NCBI RefSeq assembly: GCF_029873635.1
Contig: NC_080419.1
Location: forward strand, 71,857,097 to 71,921,096
Direction of reading: 5' to 3'
Length of the DNA stretch: 64,000 nucleotides
Origin: Malania oleifera
Lineage: Eukaryota; Streptophyta; Magnoliopsida; Santalales; Ximeniaceae
In this document: one piece after another, positions 49,385-60,482 of the stretch
How positions within the stretch are numbered: position 1 is the first letter of the stretch
How the letters are laid out: every line of letters begins with the position of its first letter
Position numbers and translations under genes: made by a program
Notes under the pieces: model-generated
The model's input: the letters and a program-made list of their open reading frames with translations, nothing else
What the model was told of the DNA's origin: nothing
Database searches by the model: none

Positions 49385-50386
49385 GTTGCTAGAATTGGGA
49401 CTCTTAAGTGGGGTCATTGAAGGGGTCTGAAGGATCAAATCGTAGAATCGGATCGAGAATCGTAAGATTATACTTTCAATGTAAAATAAATATTAAAAAA
49501 TTATATATGTGGAACTTTATGACAAGTCTTATGACTAAAAGCTTGATTAGTAACTAAGTCAGTATAAGAAGTTAAAAATCCAAGAAAAAGTTCAAACAAT
49601 AAAAAGAAAAAGAAGAAGAGCAAGAAAAAGAGGAAAAGTAGCATTAGGAAAACAGTGCCCACAGTTGAGTCTTTTCAAGAAGCAGATATGTTTTGAAGCA
49701 TACCTCTGCAATCTCTGCTAGGCCTGCTGGCTTGGCTCTTTTCTTGGCTTATGCTGATCAAACAAGAAACAGTGTTGAAGAGGACTGAGGTGTTCTTGTC
49801 AAACACCAAAAAGGGAAGGGGACAAAGGACTGAATTATTCTCGAACACCAAGAACTCTGGTTGTCAAACACCAAAGAGCTGCAGATCAAACAGCAAGACT
49901 GCTGGCTACTGCTGATCGAACACCAGTCACTACATGGAGGGCTCTCTGGTTGTCAAACAAGAGAGGAATTAAGTTGCTGGGTTGCTAAACTTCAATAAGG
50001 AGTGTAGGACTGAGATGTCAAACTCCAGGGAAGTCAGGTGCAGATTCTACTGAATCTGTTCATTGATGGGAGGCGGAGAGCAATTTTGCCCCAGTTTTTG
50101 AAGACTTCAACCAAACATAAACTTTTGGGGCCTTTGGGCCAAGAAAAATACACATTAAGCCATATTATTGAAGCCCAAAAGGGGTAATTTAAAAAATTAA
50201 AAAATCCAACCCAGGTAACAAAAGTTGGATCCATACAATTCAACTTAAAGATTCTACAATTCCCATCCTACGATTCTACCACGATTCTACTTGATTCCTA
50301 TTTTCATTGGAACTTGGATCGTTTGGGTATACCTGGATCATAGAATCATACAATTCTACAATCCAGATCGAGATTTTAGTAACAAT
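49385..50386. mobile_element. Candidate non-autonomous TIR element
   Basis: The left end GTTGCTAGAATTGGGACTC and the inverted right end GTTACTAAAATC resemble each other. Both subterminal zones are rich in GATTCTA/TAGAATC words (about 49430-49470 and 50250-50375). The middle (49640-50030) has a scattered TCAAACACCAA motif. No target duplication was confirmed. Confidence 0.3.
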
Positions 50387-50694
50387 GACAGTAAGAAATA
50401 AAAAATATACAAAAAAAATAGATAGATGTCTTCTAACTTCCTATATAAATCTAGAAAATTGGATAACAATGTGGCATTACTGGAATCATTTGAAAAATTA
50501 GAAATGAAAAATAAAACTAGTCCACAAGTGAATAGTGCCAAAACTTTTTATTGTTTTTCATTTTTATTCAAATGTTGTAAAACTAAAAAATTAACAAACT
50601 TTTTTTTTTTTGTAATTCTTAGGAAAACTAAAATTGGAAATGAAACTGTTTTGATCCTTGATCAAATGCTATATGGACTAAGCATTTAAAGAGA

Positions 50695-51055
50695 CATGCT
50701 TTCATAGTTTGACTAGCTATTCAAAATAGAACAACACTGGAAAAGCTTGCAGCCTGTGGTAAATTAACAGATCAAGTGTGTATACTCTGCAAGCAAAGCC
50801 TAGGAACAAGGAACCATTTGTTCTTTCTTTCTATAACAATGCACATATAAAAAAGTGATAGTTCTGAATGTTCAAGGAGCTTTTATAGACTGAAATTCAA
50901 ACTTGACCTGGCTATCAAAAATATGGGAGCTTCGAAATATGAAAAAGTCTGCAAACGTATTTGGGCTGTTGTAGTTCACCACTCTAGGAAAGCAAGAAAT
51001 GCTTACATATATGAGAACATCAAGGTAATCACTGATGTCATTGGGTCGTCTTAAA
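50695..51055 (+). pseudogene. LINE zf-RVT fragment
   Basis: A plus-strand frame reads WLAIQNRTTLEKLAACGKL, then TDQVCILCKQSLGTRNHLFF, the zinc-finger module at the C-terminus of plant LINE reverse transcriptases. After a frameshift, FYRLKFKLDLAIKNMGASKY and HHSRKARNAYIYENIKVI follow, which also recur at L1 ORF2 C-termini. It is not contiguous with the L1 at 16-25 kb. Confidence 0.65.
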
Positions 51056-51428
51056 CATAAAATCCAAATGCTCAAGGATAAGAGGATGAAGTTCTTGATT
51101 GACTGATGAAATATTGATAGACAGAAGATCACTGCCATGGAATCCTGATTCTACGACAGATAAATCTAGTTGTAAGATTTACTGTGACTTTCAGCATTTG
51201 AGACTTCACTAGAATTTCTTGATGGGCTTCTTGTTCATTCCAAGTTGTACAACTGTATATGGCCATTTGGCTTTGTTATCCCAGCCGGAGCTAAGGTATG
51301 ACTCTTATCTCTTGCTTAAAAAATAAAGTCTTCTGACAATTAAAAGGTAAATGCTTGCATGCACACATACACAATAACAAGACCAACTTTCAGCACAAGT
51401 ACGTTTACGGAGGCGATGTACAATGGCT

Positions 51429-51448
51429 GAGAGAGAGAGAGAGAGAGG
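51429..51448. repeat. (GA)n short tract
   Basis: About nine GA units in otherwise non-coding sequence. Confidence 0.85.
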
Positions 51449-52040
51449 GACACAAACTCATCACCTTCAAAAAATTAAAAATGCAATATCAAGTCATCAC
51501 AAAGGTAAAGAAATGTCCCCTTAAAAAAAGGTAAATAAGTATGACCAACAAAGTTAGACAAAATAAATTGGAGAAATGTGAAATAAAATACTGGGAGACA
51601 AGAAAAAAAATTAAGCAGATGCCCCTACTATAAAGTAATTCCAGCTCTTCCTTTGATCAAATTTCATTACATGCAAAAGACAAAAAATTTTGTTCCAATC
51701 CCTACCTAGAAAATTTTGAAATTTTTTTTTATGGGGTGACTGAGCAAAAGGTAACTCCAACTCTTCTTTCAGTCATACCTTTCCTGGCCTTAAACAAAGA
51801 ATAAAAAAAAAATCAAAATGCCATGTCTTGTGGGCATAATGTAAGGGGATAAGAGGGGGAACAATGACCCTATATGTTAATCACGAGGTATGTGCATCCT
51901 TATATTTTCTCTGGGATTTCAGTCAAGGAAGAAGGTTCTCTAATTTAGAAACCCTTTCCTCAAACACAGGCAGCAGCAGCTATAAAGACTCCTCTGTTGC
52001 TCTCGTGGGTGGCCTCAAATTCTCTTGGCACACCCTTAGG

Positions 52041-52184
52041 TAGTGTTTGGGAGCATCAAGCATGGATTTCAGACCTCATAATTGGATTTCCGTAGATTTG
52101 AATGAAACTCAATATAATTTTATACTATGTTTTGTTCAAATCCACAAAAGTCCAAATCCAAGGCCTGAAACCCTCCCAAAGGCA
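52041..52184. mobile_element. Small MITE, copy 2
   Basis: About 144 bp, starting TAGTGTTTGGGAGC and ending CCCTCCCAAAGGCA. Same family, same orientation and nearly the same length as the copy at 49233-49374. Confidence 0.6.
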
Positions 52185-52974
52185 AGGTTAGAGTTTAACA
52201 CATTTCACACAAACGTCTAGAGTTCAACAAATTCCACCTCTACCGTTTCAAGTTCATCCACTATTGCCTTGAATGCCTTTATATACTTTGTCTTTTCCAA
52301 CTGTGCAGTTGAGGCGTCCACTCATTGTGACCGACTTGTTCCCTATACCAACGGTAATGATCTTGACCCAGTGAGATATTGTCCATTTTAGCTCACGGTT
52401 GTACCTTGTAAAAACCGTCTCACAAGGTTGAAGGTACGCGTGTGACACGGGATCGTGAAACCATGCATTTCTGATCAAATATTTCATGGAGAGCTTTGCC
52501 AAATCTAGGTTTGAATCATGAATCAAAATTAGAATTTAGAATCCAACAGTAAGATTCTGCACAAATTTTTAGCTGAAATTTTGGCAACAAAGGAAAAATC
52601 CAATATCATGGGTCAATAAAAAACAAATGAAGGAGTTAAGAAAATTTGATCAATCAAGTGAAGTAATAAACATAAATAAATAAATGGCTGCACTGTTTAG
52701 GAAAGGAATAAAAATAAAATTAAGAACTGAACTTTATGTTTCAAAAAAAAAAAAACACACACACACACACACGCCCACTTTCCCCATTAATAGAGCACAG
52801 AATCAAAAGCTTATACACGTAGTTGAAACGAACAAAGACAGCGAAGTTCCATTATTTCAAGGCACCAAGTTAAACCCAAAATCTCAACTCGATCACGGCA
52901 AAGGAAAACCATTCTAAATCACTGAAGATTCAACAAAAATAGACTATAAGTTTAAGCAGGCTCAAATGACTCAC

Positions 52975-53114
52975 CTGAGACAAAGAGGACAGAGGAATAG
53001 ACAGGGTCAGACGGAGAGTTGGAATGCAGGTCGGCAACGACGGCGAGACCCGAGAGGCAGGGGGCAGAAGGCTGACAGATAACTGAGAGAGAGAGAGAGA
53101 GAGAGAGTTTTTTG
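52975..53114 (-). other. Possible 5' untranslated exon cut by a transposon
   Basis: On the minus strand a CT tract (53107-53085) is followed by a GC-rich leader-like stretch ending TGTCTCAG with a strong donor GTGAGT at 52974-52970. The other half of the CT tract lies at 62251-62235, beyond the composite transposon, next to GC-rich sequence and a TATA-like box near 62350. I infer one leader exon split by the insertion. Which gene it served is unknown; the GlyRS pseudogene downstream is a possibility. Confidence 0.4.
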
Positions 53115-53264
53115 GAGTTTTTTCCGTTTTAACTTTTTTTTAAAAAAATATATTAAATAATACTTCATTCTGGGAAGTATTTCCCAGAATAACCCTGACG
53201 TAATCTCGCTACTCCAAGTAGCGATATTTAACCAAATCTTGCTACTTGGAGTAGCGAGATTTTC
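53115..53264 (+). repeat. Left terminal inverted repeat of the PMD element
   Basis: Inverted match to 60333-60482, including a nested small palindrome GGGAAGTATTTCCC and two copies of the 21-nt palindrome (53205-53225, 53238-53258). Confidence 0.85.
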
Positions 53265-54750
53265 CACGTGTCTATTTAAGAATTAGTTTTGTAAAAAAAT
53301 ATTATTTAATATCTATATTTTAAAAAATGATAAATAAGGAAAAAAACTCGGTTCCTTGTGCTATGGTGTTTTTTGGTTCGTTGGATGGATCGTCTCGGGT
53401 GGACAGCCCCAAAATAAGCAGAGTTGGATGGCCCACGTCAACTCAGATTTGTCAGTATCTTATTGGACAATATCAAATGGTTGACAGAGAGCTTAGTCTC
53501 TTTGGACGGCAGCAAATCCCAAGATGGGATTTAAAATTTTTTATAGAAATAATTACTAAATATGTATATATACATTATATTATTTTTATTACTTATTAGT
53601 ATTTGTAGTTGATGGATGCTAGCAAAAATAGGATGGTAAGAAATAATGGCTATATGCAGGCTACTGTGCATGCTCTGCAGCAACTGTTCAAAATTCTAAC
53701 CTGCAGATCACATCCATTAGACTGACATGCACAATAAAAATGTAATTCATCTTTTTAGTAATTCATTTCTTAAAAAGAAAAAGTTTCTTTAATAGGGAGG
53801 CTTAAGGGTGGTTATCGCTTGAGACTAATTAAGAAAGAGGAAGAGGAGGTCATCTGTAACACAATTCCTTAATCCCAATTTTAAGTCTTAGTTACTTTTA
53901 AAAATAAAACTAAAAAAATTAAATCTAATTTTGTTGATTTTAGCCTATTTTTTAAAAATATCTTTACTCATATTAATATTTAAATTAGAAGGATTCGACA
54001 GTTTCATTTATTAAGTCAAATGACAAAAATACTTATCATAAATAGTGCTGGATCTTAGGGATAATAATAATAATAATACAATTATAATTTTACAAAAAAT
54101 TCATTAATATTGTATTGCTGCCCCCTTATGTTTTTGGATCCATTTAAATGTTTATTAAGATCAGGCAAGACAACAAAATTAAGAAGTGTATCCTCATTTC
54201 AAAATTGTTTCATATACTATTCAAAATTTTGAATTTAATATTTTTCATAACAAATTTGTATGATATCCCCCCCATAGTACAAGCATCAAGTTATCTTTTA
54301 CTTTACAAGCCAAGAATTAATTAAAGTATTATACAATATATATTGGAAATTTTTTTTACCCTTTTTATAAAATATTAAAACTCAAATCCATCTCTAAATT
54401 TCAAAATTATGATTTATTTTAATTTCTCTTTTACCTACCTAACTCCTAATCTTTCAATTTTTCTTTTTTAAAAGATTCCATAATGATAATGATAAATTAC
54501 AATAAGACACGTAAAAAGTGAATGCTTAATAAAAATAAGTTTAACAAAAACTATTGTTTAATAATTTTTTTTCGAGGGGATTTTAGAAATTAGCTCAGCA
54601 CTCATATGCTAATATATTAACTATATTTAATTAAATAGGAAAATATTTATATATTTTATTATTGAGTAGGAAATATTTAAATATTATGTTCCATTTATTA
54701 CCGCTATCTGTCGCACAAAGAAAGTCGATGATCCATCAATTTATCATATT

Positions 54751-55790
54751 GTTTTTTTGATTGAAAAGTAAATATATTGATCAAAATGAGTATTTACATG
54801 GAACACTGGGCAGATATAGGGGGGAAAATGAACTCCATCAAAATTACAAGCAATAAAGTTAACACTTAGGATCTTAAGAGAGCCTGAGCAACTGTAGGGA
54901 CCTTTTGGCCTAGTACTGTTGATATATGTTTCTAAATTGTCACAATCAACTCCATTGGAGATACGAATTTTCCTTCAAACCTTTTCCTAATTCTGGCATT
55001 CCATATGAGATAAACAGTAGAGGCTAAACCAACTCTCTTACCAACCCAAAGGAACAATACAGGTTTCCTTCAAACCCAATACGCCTATCAGAAGTAAGTA
55101 GTTTCCTTATAATTCCCAGCGAAAGAGTGAAAGCAGGTATAGGGGTACTTCCACTCTTCCAAACCACCATGGACCAAGGAACCGTAGTTCCTTTAGTTAT
55201 CTAGAAGTTATAGCAAATGAAAGAGCTAGAATGATCGAGGTCCTATTCCTCAAAAGGCTGAAACAATGCATCCAGGTGGTTCGCACATCTTCACATAATC
55301 TGATTCTTAATTCTATTGAGCTTTTTGTATAGTGAGAATTCATCATTTGATATCCTAGCCTCCCACAGACTTGAACCTTTTAGGTAGATTTGATTGACGC
55401 ATTTGGACCAGACAAAGCCTTTTTAGAGTGGATATTGCAGAGTGTTTTTGTGAGCAAGGAAAGATGCCAGGCTTTCAGATCCAGCACACCCAGACCACCT
55501 ATCATTTCACATTCCCTCTCCTTTCCCATCTATAATTTCACAGTCCCTCTCCTTTCATTCAGTAGTAGTTGCAGGTCACCATCCGAGGGAATGTCGTGCA
55601 GTTTTTGTTGGAAGAAGTCAGATGCATTAAGAGCCTTTACAGGTTTTTTTAGGCCCTCAGATCCCCCAGAATCCATCTCTGTTTAGCAATCACCCTGGCC
55701 AATTTGCTCCAAACCGTACCATTTGTCAAAGTAAGGGAACACCCTAATGATCTCAGATCAGATAGACTAGTCATTATTCCTCAAATGACT
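54751..55790 (-). pseudogene. LINE ORF2 C-terminal relic inside the PMD element
   Basis: Minus strand: GTVWSKLARVIAKQRWIL, then GKERECEMIGGLGVLDLKAW and HLSLLTKTLCNIHSKKA (the GGLGV-DLKAWN block that follows RT in plant L1), then YCLSHMECQN (LSHMEAQN-like). It ends at a short A run, seen as Ts at 54751-54757. It is broken by many stops. It lies in the same orientation as the PMD gene, downstream of it. Confidence 0.6.
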
Positions 55791-55914
55791 ACTACAATTA
55801 TACTTATGGAGTCTTTTGCTCATTTCAAAACTTATTGTTGTTGATGTTGGGAATTAACATGAAATTCCCCAAGTGTCTGCGAGGAAGAAAGTATCAAAGG
55901 CTGCAGCATAGAAA

Positions 55915-56330
55915 AGTCGTTAACTATTACAGAGATATCTGATGGGGAAGATGAAAACGATGATTTCAGCGATGAAGATTTTAAGGTGGATGTGGTAGCT
56001 GGTCGCCCAGAATATGGAAAGAATGGGGGTAAAAGAAAACAAATAGCAACAAATGCTAAATCGACAGCAACAACTGCATGAAAGAAAAGAGGACAAGATA
56101 ATAAGCAACAGCCTCAGCTAGTAGGCCAGAAGCTGCTGACGGACATTTTGATGCCTGCAGAGAATCCATGTATTTCACTAGAGAAGAAGAGCAGTTCAGT
56201 GTTCGGCAGGGTAGGTGGTAATGAAGAGAAGGCAGAGAGGAGCTGAGAGAAGGTGAATTCTGATTCTGCTTCTCCTTCAGACGACAATCCCCCTTCAGAT
56301 TGTTTTTACATTTCCGAATGTTAAATGGTT
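55915..56330 (+). pseudogene. DNA topoisomerase II C-terminal fragment (captured)
   Basis: A plus-strand frame reads TEISDGEDENDDFSDEDFKV, KRKQIATNAKSTATTA, a TGA stop, KKRGQDNKQQPQLVGQKLL, TDILMPAENPCISLEKK, SSSVFGRVGGNEEKAE, then a stop. From memory of the family, plant TOP2 proteins have in this order an acidic ISDDEDDF segment, a Lys/Ala-rich stretch, LGQKL-TDILKP, SPEKKVRKMR and KKSSSVLGRV near the C-terminus. Here the stretch between EKK and SSSV seems deleted. No catalytic domain is present. The position between transposon TIRs suggests gene capture. A different chromatin protein with a similar tail cannot be excluded. Confidence 0.6.
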
Positions 56331-57227
56331 TCACCCTTCATGAATCATACAAAATGAGCTAAAATTTGTAAATTATTTCCTTTTTCTATGTTATTAACAT
56401 GTTCTAGCATATAGAGTTGGGACAACACTGTCCTGCATTTAATGTTTTTTAACTTTTACTTCTTTATCATATATGTATCCATTATCGATAGGAGTTAATA
56501 GAACTTCCTCCTTTACAGATCATAGGTTATTATTTTTGTCTGGCTCATGTTTAACTTTCTACATTTTGGATTGTCATTACATTTCTAATTTAATGATTGG
56601 TTCTATTGTGCCTTTGCTTAGCATTTGGTTTGTGCATTCAATGATTCCAAAGTATTCCAATGTTTTCCCTCGTTTAGTTTGAATTCCATTATCGAGAATA
56701 AAGATTTTTCATTGAAGCTGTTCATTCATATCTAAATTCGCAACTTGGTATTAATTAACAAAAAATCTTAATTTATATTTAAAATAAGAAGACATACCCT
56801 CCTTTCCATATCAATCTTATTATGAACAAAAGATTAATGCTCCATGCCAAGGAATCTATTAGCAATATGTTTGTGGTCAAAACATTAAAATTCTTATGTT
56901 CATGAAAATTTTGTATCTTCAGTAACACAATTCTGAATCATCCGAAAGTCGAAGGATACAATGATGCCACGAACCAACTATTATAGAAATACAAATAGCT
57001 CGGTATACACTTTTTAGGATTATATTTTTTTTGGTAGTTCTAAAGATAAATCATCATATCATACAGCTCTTTTACTGAGTATACATTTCAACCCTATTCA
57101 AGTTGAATTGAACCTAATTGAATTCTTTCCTTTTTCCTCAGGGGCCCATTTGGTGTTACTTTCAATATTGTGAAATTAAAAGTAGAAATAAAACCTAAGA
57201 AGCATACATAGAGAGACTAATTTATAT

Positions 57228-57590
57228 TTCACAACGTTACATTCACGAGATTTGTATACATTGAACCTATCAAAATACTATACTAATTTCGGCAGAGTCC
57301 TGTTTACAAATTGATCATATCCATCCACGCACCTGTGCAAATAAAACATTATTCAAATACAATTGATACCAGTATGTTCACAACGTTACATTCACGAGAA
57401 TCGTATACATTGAACCTATCAAAATACTATACTAATTTCGGCAGAGTCCTGTTTACAAATTGAGCATATCCATCCACGCACCTGTGCAAAGAGAACATTC
57501 TTCAAATACAATTGATACCAGTATGTTCACAATGTTACATTCATCAGATTCGTATACATTCAACATATCAAATTACTACACTAAATGATA
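57228..57590. repeat. 149-bp tandem repeat, 2.4 copies
   Basis: Copies start at 57228, 57377 and 57526 with TTCACAA(C/T)GTTACATTCA. The third is partial. They lie just downstream of the plant mobile domain gene. Similar short repeats of ACATTATGTACAAATGA follow up to about 57870. Confidence 0.9.
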
Positions 57591-57639
57591 CCTGCTTGTC
57601 ACTTTACCTATTGCTGCTCTATAGATTCAGAATTAAGAA

Positions 57640-57870
57640 AATTACATTATGTACAAATGATACTCCAAACAATTACATTATGTACAAATGATACTTCAAA
57701 CAAGTAGAAATAAAAGACAAATGATATATTCTATACAAATAGATGCTGTACAAATGAAGTCATTAATAAATACATTATGCCCAAATAAATAATGAATAAA
57801 TACATTATGTACAAATGAAGTTGTAAACATATATCTGATGTACAAATGAAAGTATGAACTAATTAACAAA
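57640..57870. repeat. Degenerate short repeats of TACATTATGTACAAATGA
   Basis: At least five variants of ACATTATGTACAAATGA are scattered at 20-40 base spacing between the 149-bp tandem array and the stop codon of the plant mobile domain gene. Confidence 0.7.
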
Positions 57871-57882
57871 TACATATATCGG

Positions 57883-59169
57883 CTACTCGGTACCGCATGG
57901 AGGTCGTCTCCGGTGTCGGGGTGGCTGCCGTGTGCGTCTGCCCTCACCTAGCTGCTCGTCCGCGTTTGGCGTTCGGTCACGTCGAGGGGCTACATGTCTG
58001 TCTTCTCCGCCCATACGTACTGGATAATCCCTCTCTAGGTGAAGCGGACGGAGAGCTATGTCGTATGTAGTCTCTGGACAAGTCCGAGCTGGCAAGCCGG
58101 GTGCGTCCACCTCCTCCGCATCGAGAGGGTCGTCTAGTAAGTACGACATCGATGGCGTTGCGGCAGAGTCAGATCGATAATTCGTCAGTCTACTGGAGGG
58201 TCCCGCAAAATCAGCAACTGTCGATGGGGCATACGATGCGGACGGCCCAAACACATACTCCTCATGTACAATGGGCGGTAAGAAGGCCGGACTCGATGAA
58301 CGACTGGAGGTAGCTGCTCGACCCCCTCGTACTGGAGCTGCTCGACCACCTCGTGGGGCCGGGGTCCGGTGTGGGGCAGGGATCCGTCTCTCGTCCTCGT
58401 AGACAATGTCCAAACCAACTCTCGCTAAATTGCTCACAGCGGGGTCTGATGATAGCGAGTAGACCTGGTATAATACGTCAGCCTGCAGCATACGAAAATA
58501 GTGGTTACAACATTGAACTACTAATGTAAACGGTAACAAATTAGGTATACGTTTGAGTAAGTGTACGAGGCTCATGTGGATCGCTACAGTCCTATTTACG
58601 AAGCGACGTGTGATCGACCTGTACCACGCGTAATACGGATCCTCCGGACGCATCGGGCCATCTGCCCGCACTCCCTCGACAATGTACTCGTGCCTATGCA
58701 CCCACATACTGACGTACATGGCGTGCTCTGCAGCCCAATCTGTGTTCCCCCGACCACGACCATCAATCTCGTGCAAGTCCTCCCCATGTACATCGACCCC
58801 CGAAGTACAGAAGCGACCGGGGATGCCCTGTCGAAAGCCAAACTGGCGCATCACTCGGTCTGGGAGATGCCACTCGACAATATGAAAACATATGAGTGGC
58901 ACTCGGGCAACCCAGAGGTCCGACCCAACTGCATAACCAGTTGGTAGGTCGGCAACAATGTCATCAGTGTAGGGCGCCCATACGAACTGCGCGTATACAT
59001 ATAGTAAATGTCAGAGGTGGGATGGGAATATATGCAAATATTGAAAAATACTATCAATACACATAACCGACACTACCTCGTGCTCCCGGTGCATGTCCAG
59101 CTTGAATCTGTACCAGGGCAGCGTGTGTTGCGCAACATTAGGCGCCAATTGATTCATTAGGAATTGAAA
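57883..59169 (-). CDS. Plant mobile domain (PMD) protein, partial, two exons
   Basis: Exons 59169-59077 and 58986-57883 join in frame with GT-AG borders. The first encodes NQLAPNVAQHTLPWYRFKLD, the second FVWAPYTDDIV, VPLICFHIVEWHLPDRVMRQ and FGFRQGIP, the core of the plant mobile domain (aminotransferase-like domain of MAIN/MAIL proteins and their transposon relatives). A Thr-Asp-Trp and Met-Trp block follows (TDWAAEHAMYVSMWVHR). The C-terminal third is low complexity, rich in Arg, Pro, Ser, ending near RTRQPPRHRRRPPCGTE. The second exon is open for 367 codons, so it is little decayed. The N-terminal half of the usual domain was not found, so the gene is partial or has unrecognised upstream exons. 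Its place inside long TIRs marks it as transposon cargo. Confidence 0.75.
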
Positions 59170-60071
59170 CTAAAATTCAAGGAAAATTAAAACTTGAAAT
59201 TAAATATAAGAAACATCAAAGGCACGTGTATATATATACTCTATGCGTTATCTATGAAATATATCATAGGCATTACATTCTTAAATGAGCTAAAATTATT
59301 AAAGTTTGTGTAGGAAATAAAATAAGTCAAAATTTAAATTCTAAATTTCGTTAACTCATAGAAAAGTATATGCACTTAATACGATAAATGACAATACAAT
59401 TTATAATTACAATGTGCACTCACATTAACTCAAACCATCAATTAAAACCATACAATTTACATGTTCTTGAAAAACTTTAGTGGATGTGCCCAATTATATT
59501 AAAAACAGTAGAAGAAAATTCAAGGATTGAATAACAAAATTTCCCATTTTGAAAGTAAACCATATGATCTAATAATAATTGCACAATTATATTCAAAAAA
59601 GTAGAAGGAAATTCAACAAATTTAGTGTGGAGGAAACTTCAACAAATTCTAGGGCAGGAAAGATAATGCATTTTACAATGAAACAACAATCCAAAAAAAA
59701 TAAATAAATATTGAACAACAGTTTGAATGGAAAAAATAAAATATTATCGGCAAAAAATTAAATTCAAATACCAAAGCAATGAAATACAAAACTTAAGAGT
59801 AATGTTTATCCACGAATCTTTTAACACAAATCACAAACTCTCTCTCCGATTATCAAAGCTTTGGATGAAATAAAAATAATTTAAAAATCTATGCACTGAA
59901 CATGGAAAATATAACTTACCCTATCTCCTTATATAACTTTCGATTTGATGAAGCCCGCAACGGTCACCTGCTCTGGAGTCTTCCTTTAACGGTAACCTGC
60001 TCGGCTCTGCAACAGGTACTCTGTTCGCACAAGAAAGGAGGAAGAACGGGCGAGGTTATTCTGAAGCAAAT

Positions 60072-60391
60072 CTCGCTACTCCAAGTAGCGAGATTTGCCA
60101 CGCGTCGAAAGCCGGGTGGATGGTAATTCAAAAGGCAGTTGCCAGAGCATTAATTATCCCAACAAAATCTTGCTACTTGGAGTAACGAGATTTACCACGC
60201 GTCAAAAGGTGGTTGGCAGAGATTTACCATGCGTCGAAAGGTGGCTGGCAGAGCATTAATTATCCCAATTAAATCTCGCTACTTGGAGTAGCAAGATTTG
60301 CCACGCATTAGCACGAGCCATTCAGTCAAAAGTAAATCTCGCTACTCCAAGTAGCGAGATTTGGTTAAATATCACCACTTGGAGTAGCGAA
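60072..60391. repeat. Array of 21-nt palindromes
   Basis: Five copies lie at 60072-60092, 60169-60189, 60275-60295, 60338-60358 and 60372-60391. Each has arms CTCGCTACT and AGTAGCGAG around CCA or TGG, with a few arm substitutions. Between them GCCACGCGTC-AAAGG-GG words recur, so the array is a short tandem repeat of about 100 bases that grew near the right TIR. Confidence 0.85.
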
Positions 60392-60482
60392 ATTACGTCA
60401 GAGTCATTCTGGGAAATACTTCCCAGAATGAGGTATTATTTAATATATTTTTTTGAAAAAAAGTTAAAACGGGAAAAAACTC
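60333..60482 (-). repeat. Right terminal inverted repeat of the PMD element
   Basis: Inverted match to 53115-53264, ending ACGGGAAAAAACTC. Palindrome copies lie at 60338-60358 and about 60372-60391. Confidence 0.85.

Larger units (their letters stand above)
48106..52974. other. Gene-poor stretch upstream of the GlyRS pseudogene
   Basis: AT-rich DNA where the missing 5' exons of the GlyRS gene should lie. I could not recognise a WHEP-like domain here. It contains two related MITE copies (49233-49374, 52041-52184), a LINE relic (50695-51055), a candidate TIR element (49385-50386) and a GA tract at 51429-51448. The minus-strand open stretch 52526-52254 follows an AG acceptor but resembles no family I know. 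Confidence 0.6.
53115..60482 (-). mobile_element. Long-TIR element carrying a plant mobile domain gene
   Basis: Two arms of about 150 bp, 53115-53264 and 60333-60482, are inverted copies at roughly 90 percent by eye. Each starts GAGTTTTTTCC(C)GTTTTAAC, continues through TTCTGGGAAGTATTTCCCAG and the word TGACGTAA, and ends in two palindromes built on CTCGCTACT/AGTAGCGAG. Between them lie a LINE relic, a topoisomerase II-like fragment, 149-bp tandem repeats and a plant mobile domain gene. Long TIRs plus captured gene pieces suggest a Mutator-like or foldback element; a transposase was not seen. GA sequence lies outside its left end. Confidence 0.7.

Noticed and set aside
58561..58947. 128-codon plus-strand ORF opposite the PMD gene
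   Set aside because: Shadow frame: the minus strand carries the recognisable plant mobile domain motifs.
60072..60391. Regularly spaced palindromes that look CRISPR-like
   Set aside because: Plant nuclear context, irregular spacing, spacers partly homologous to each other, no cas genes, and the same palindrome sits in transposon TIRs.
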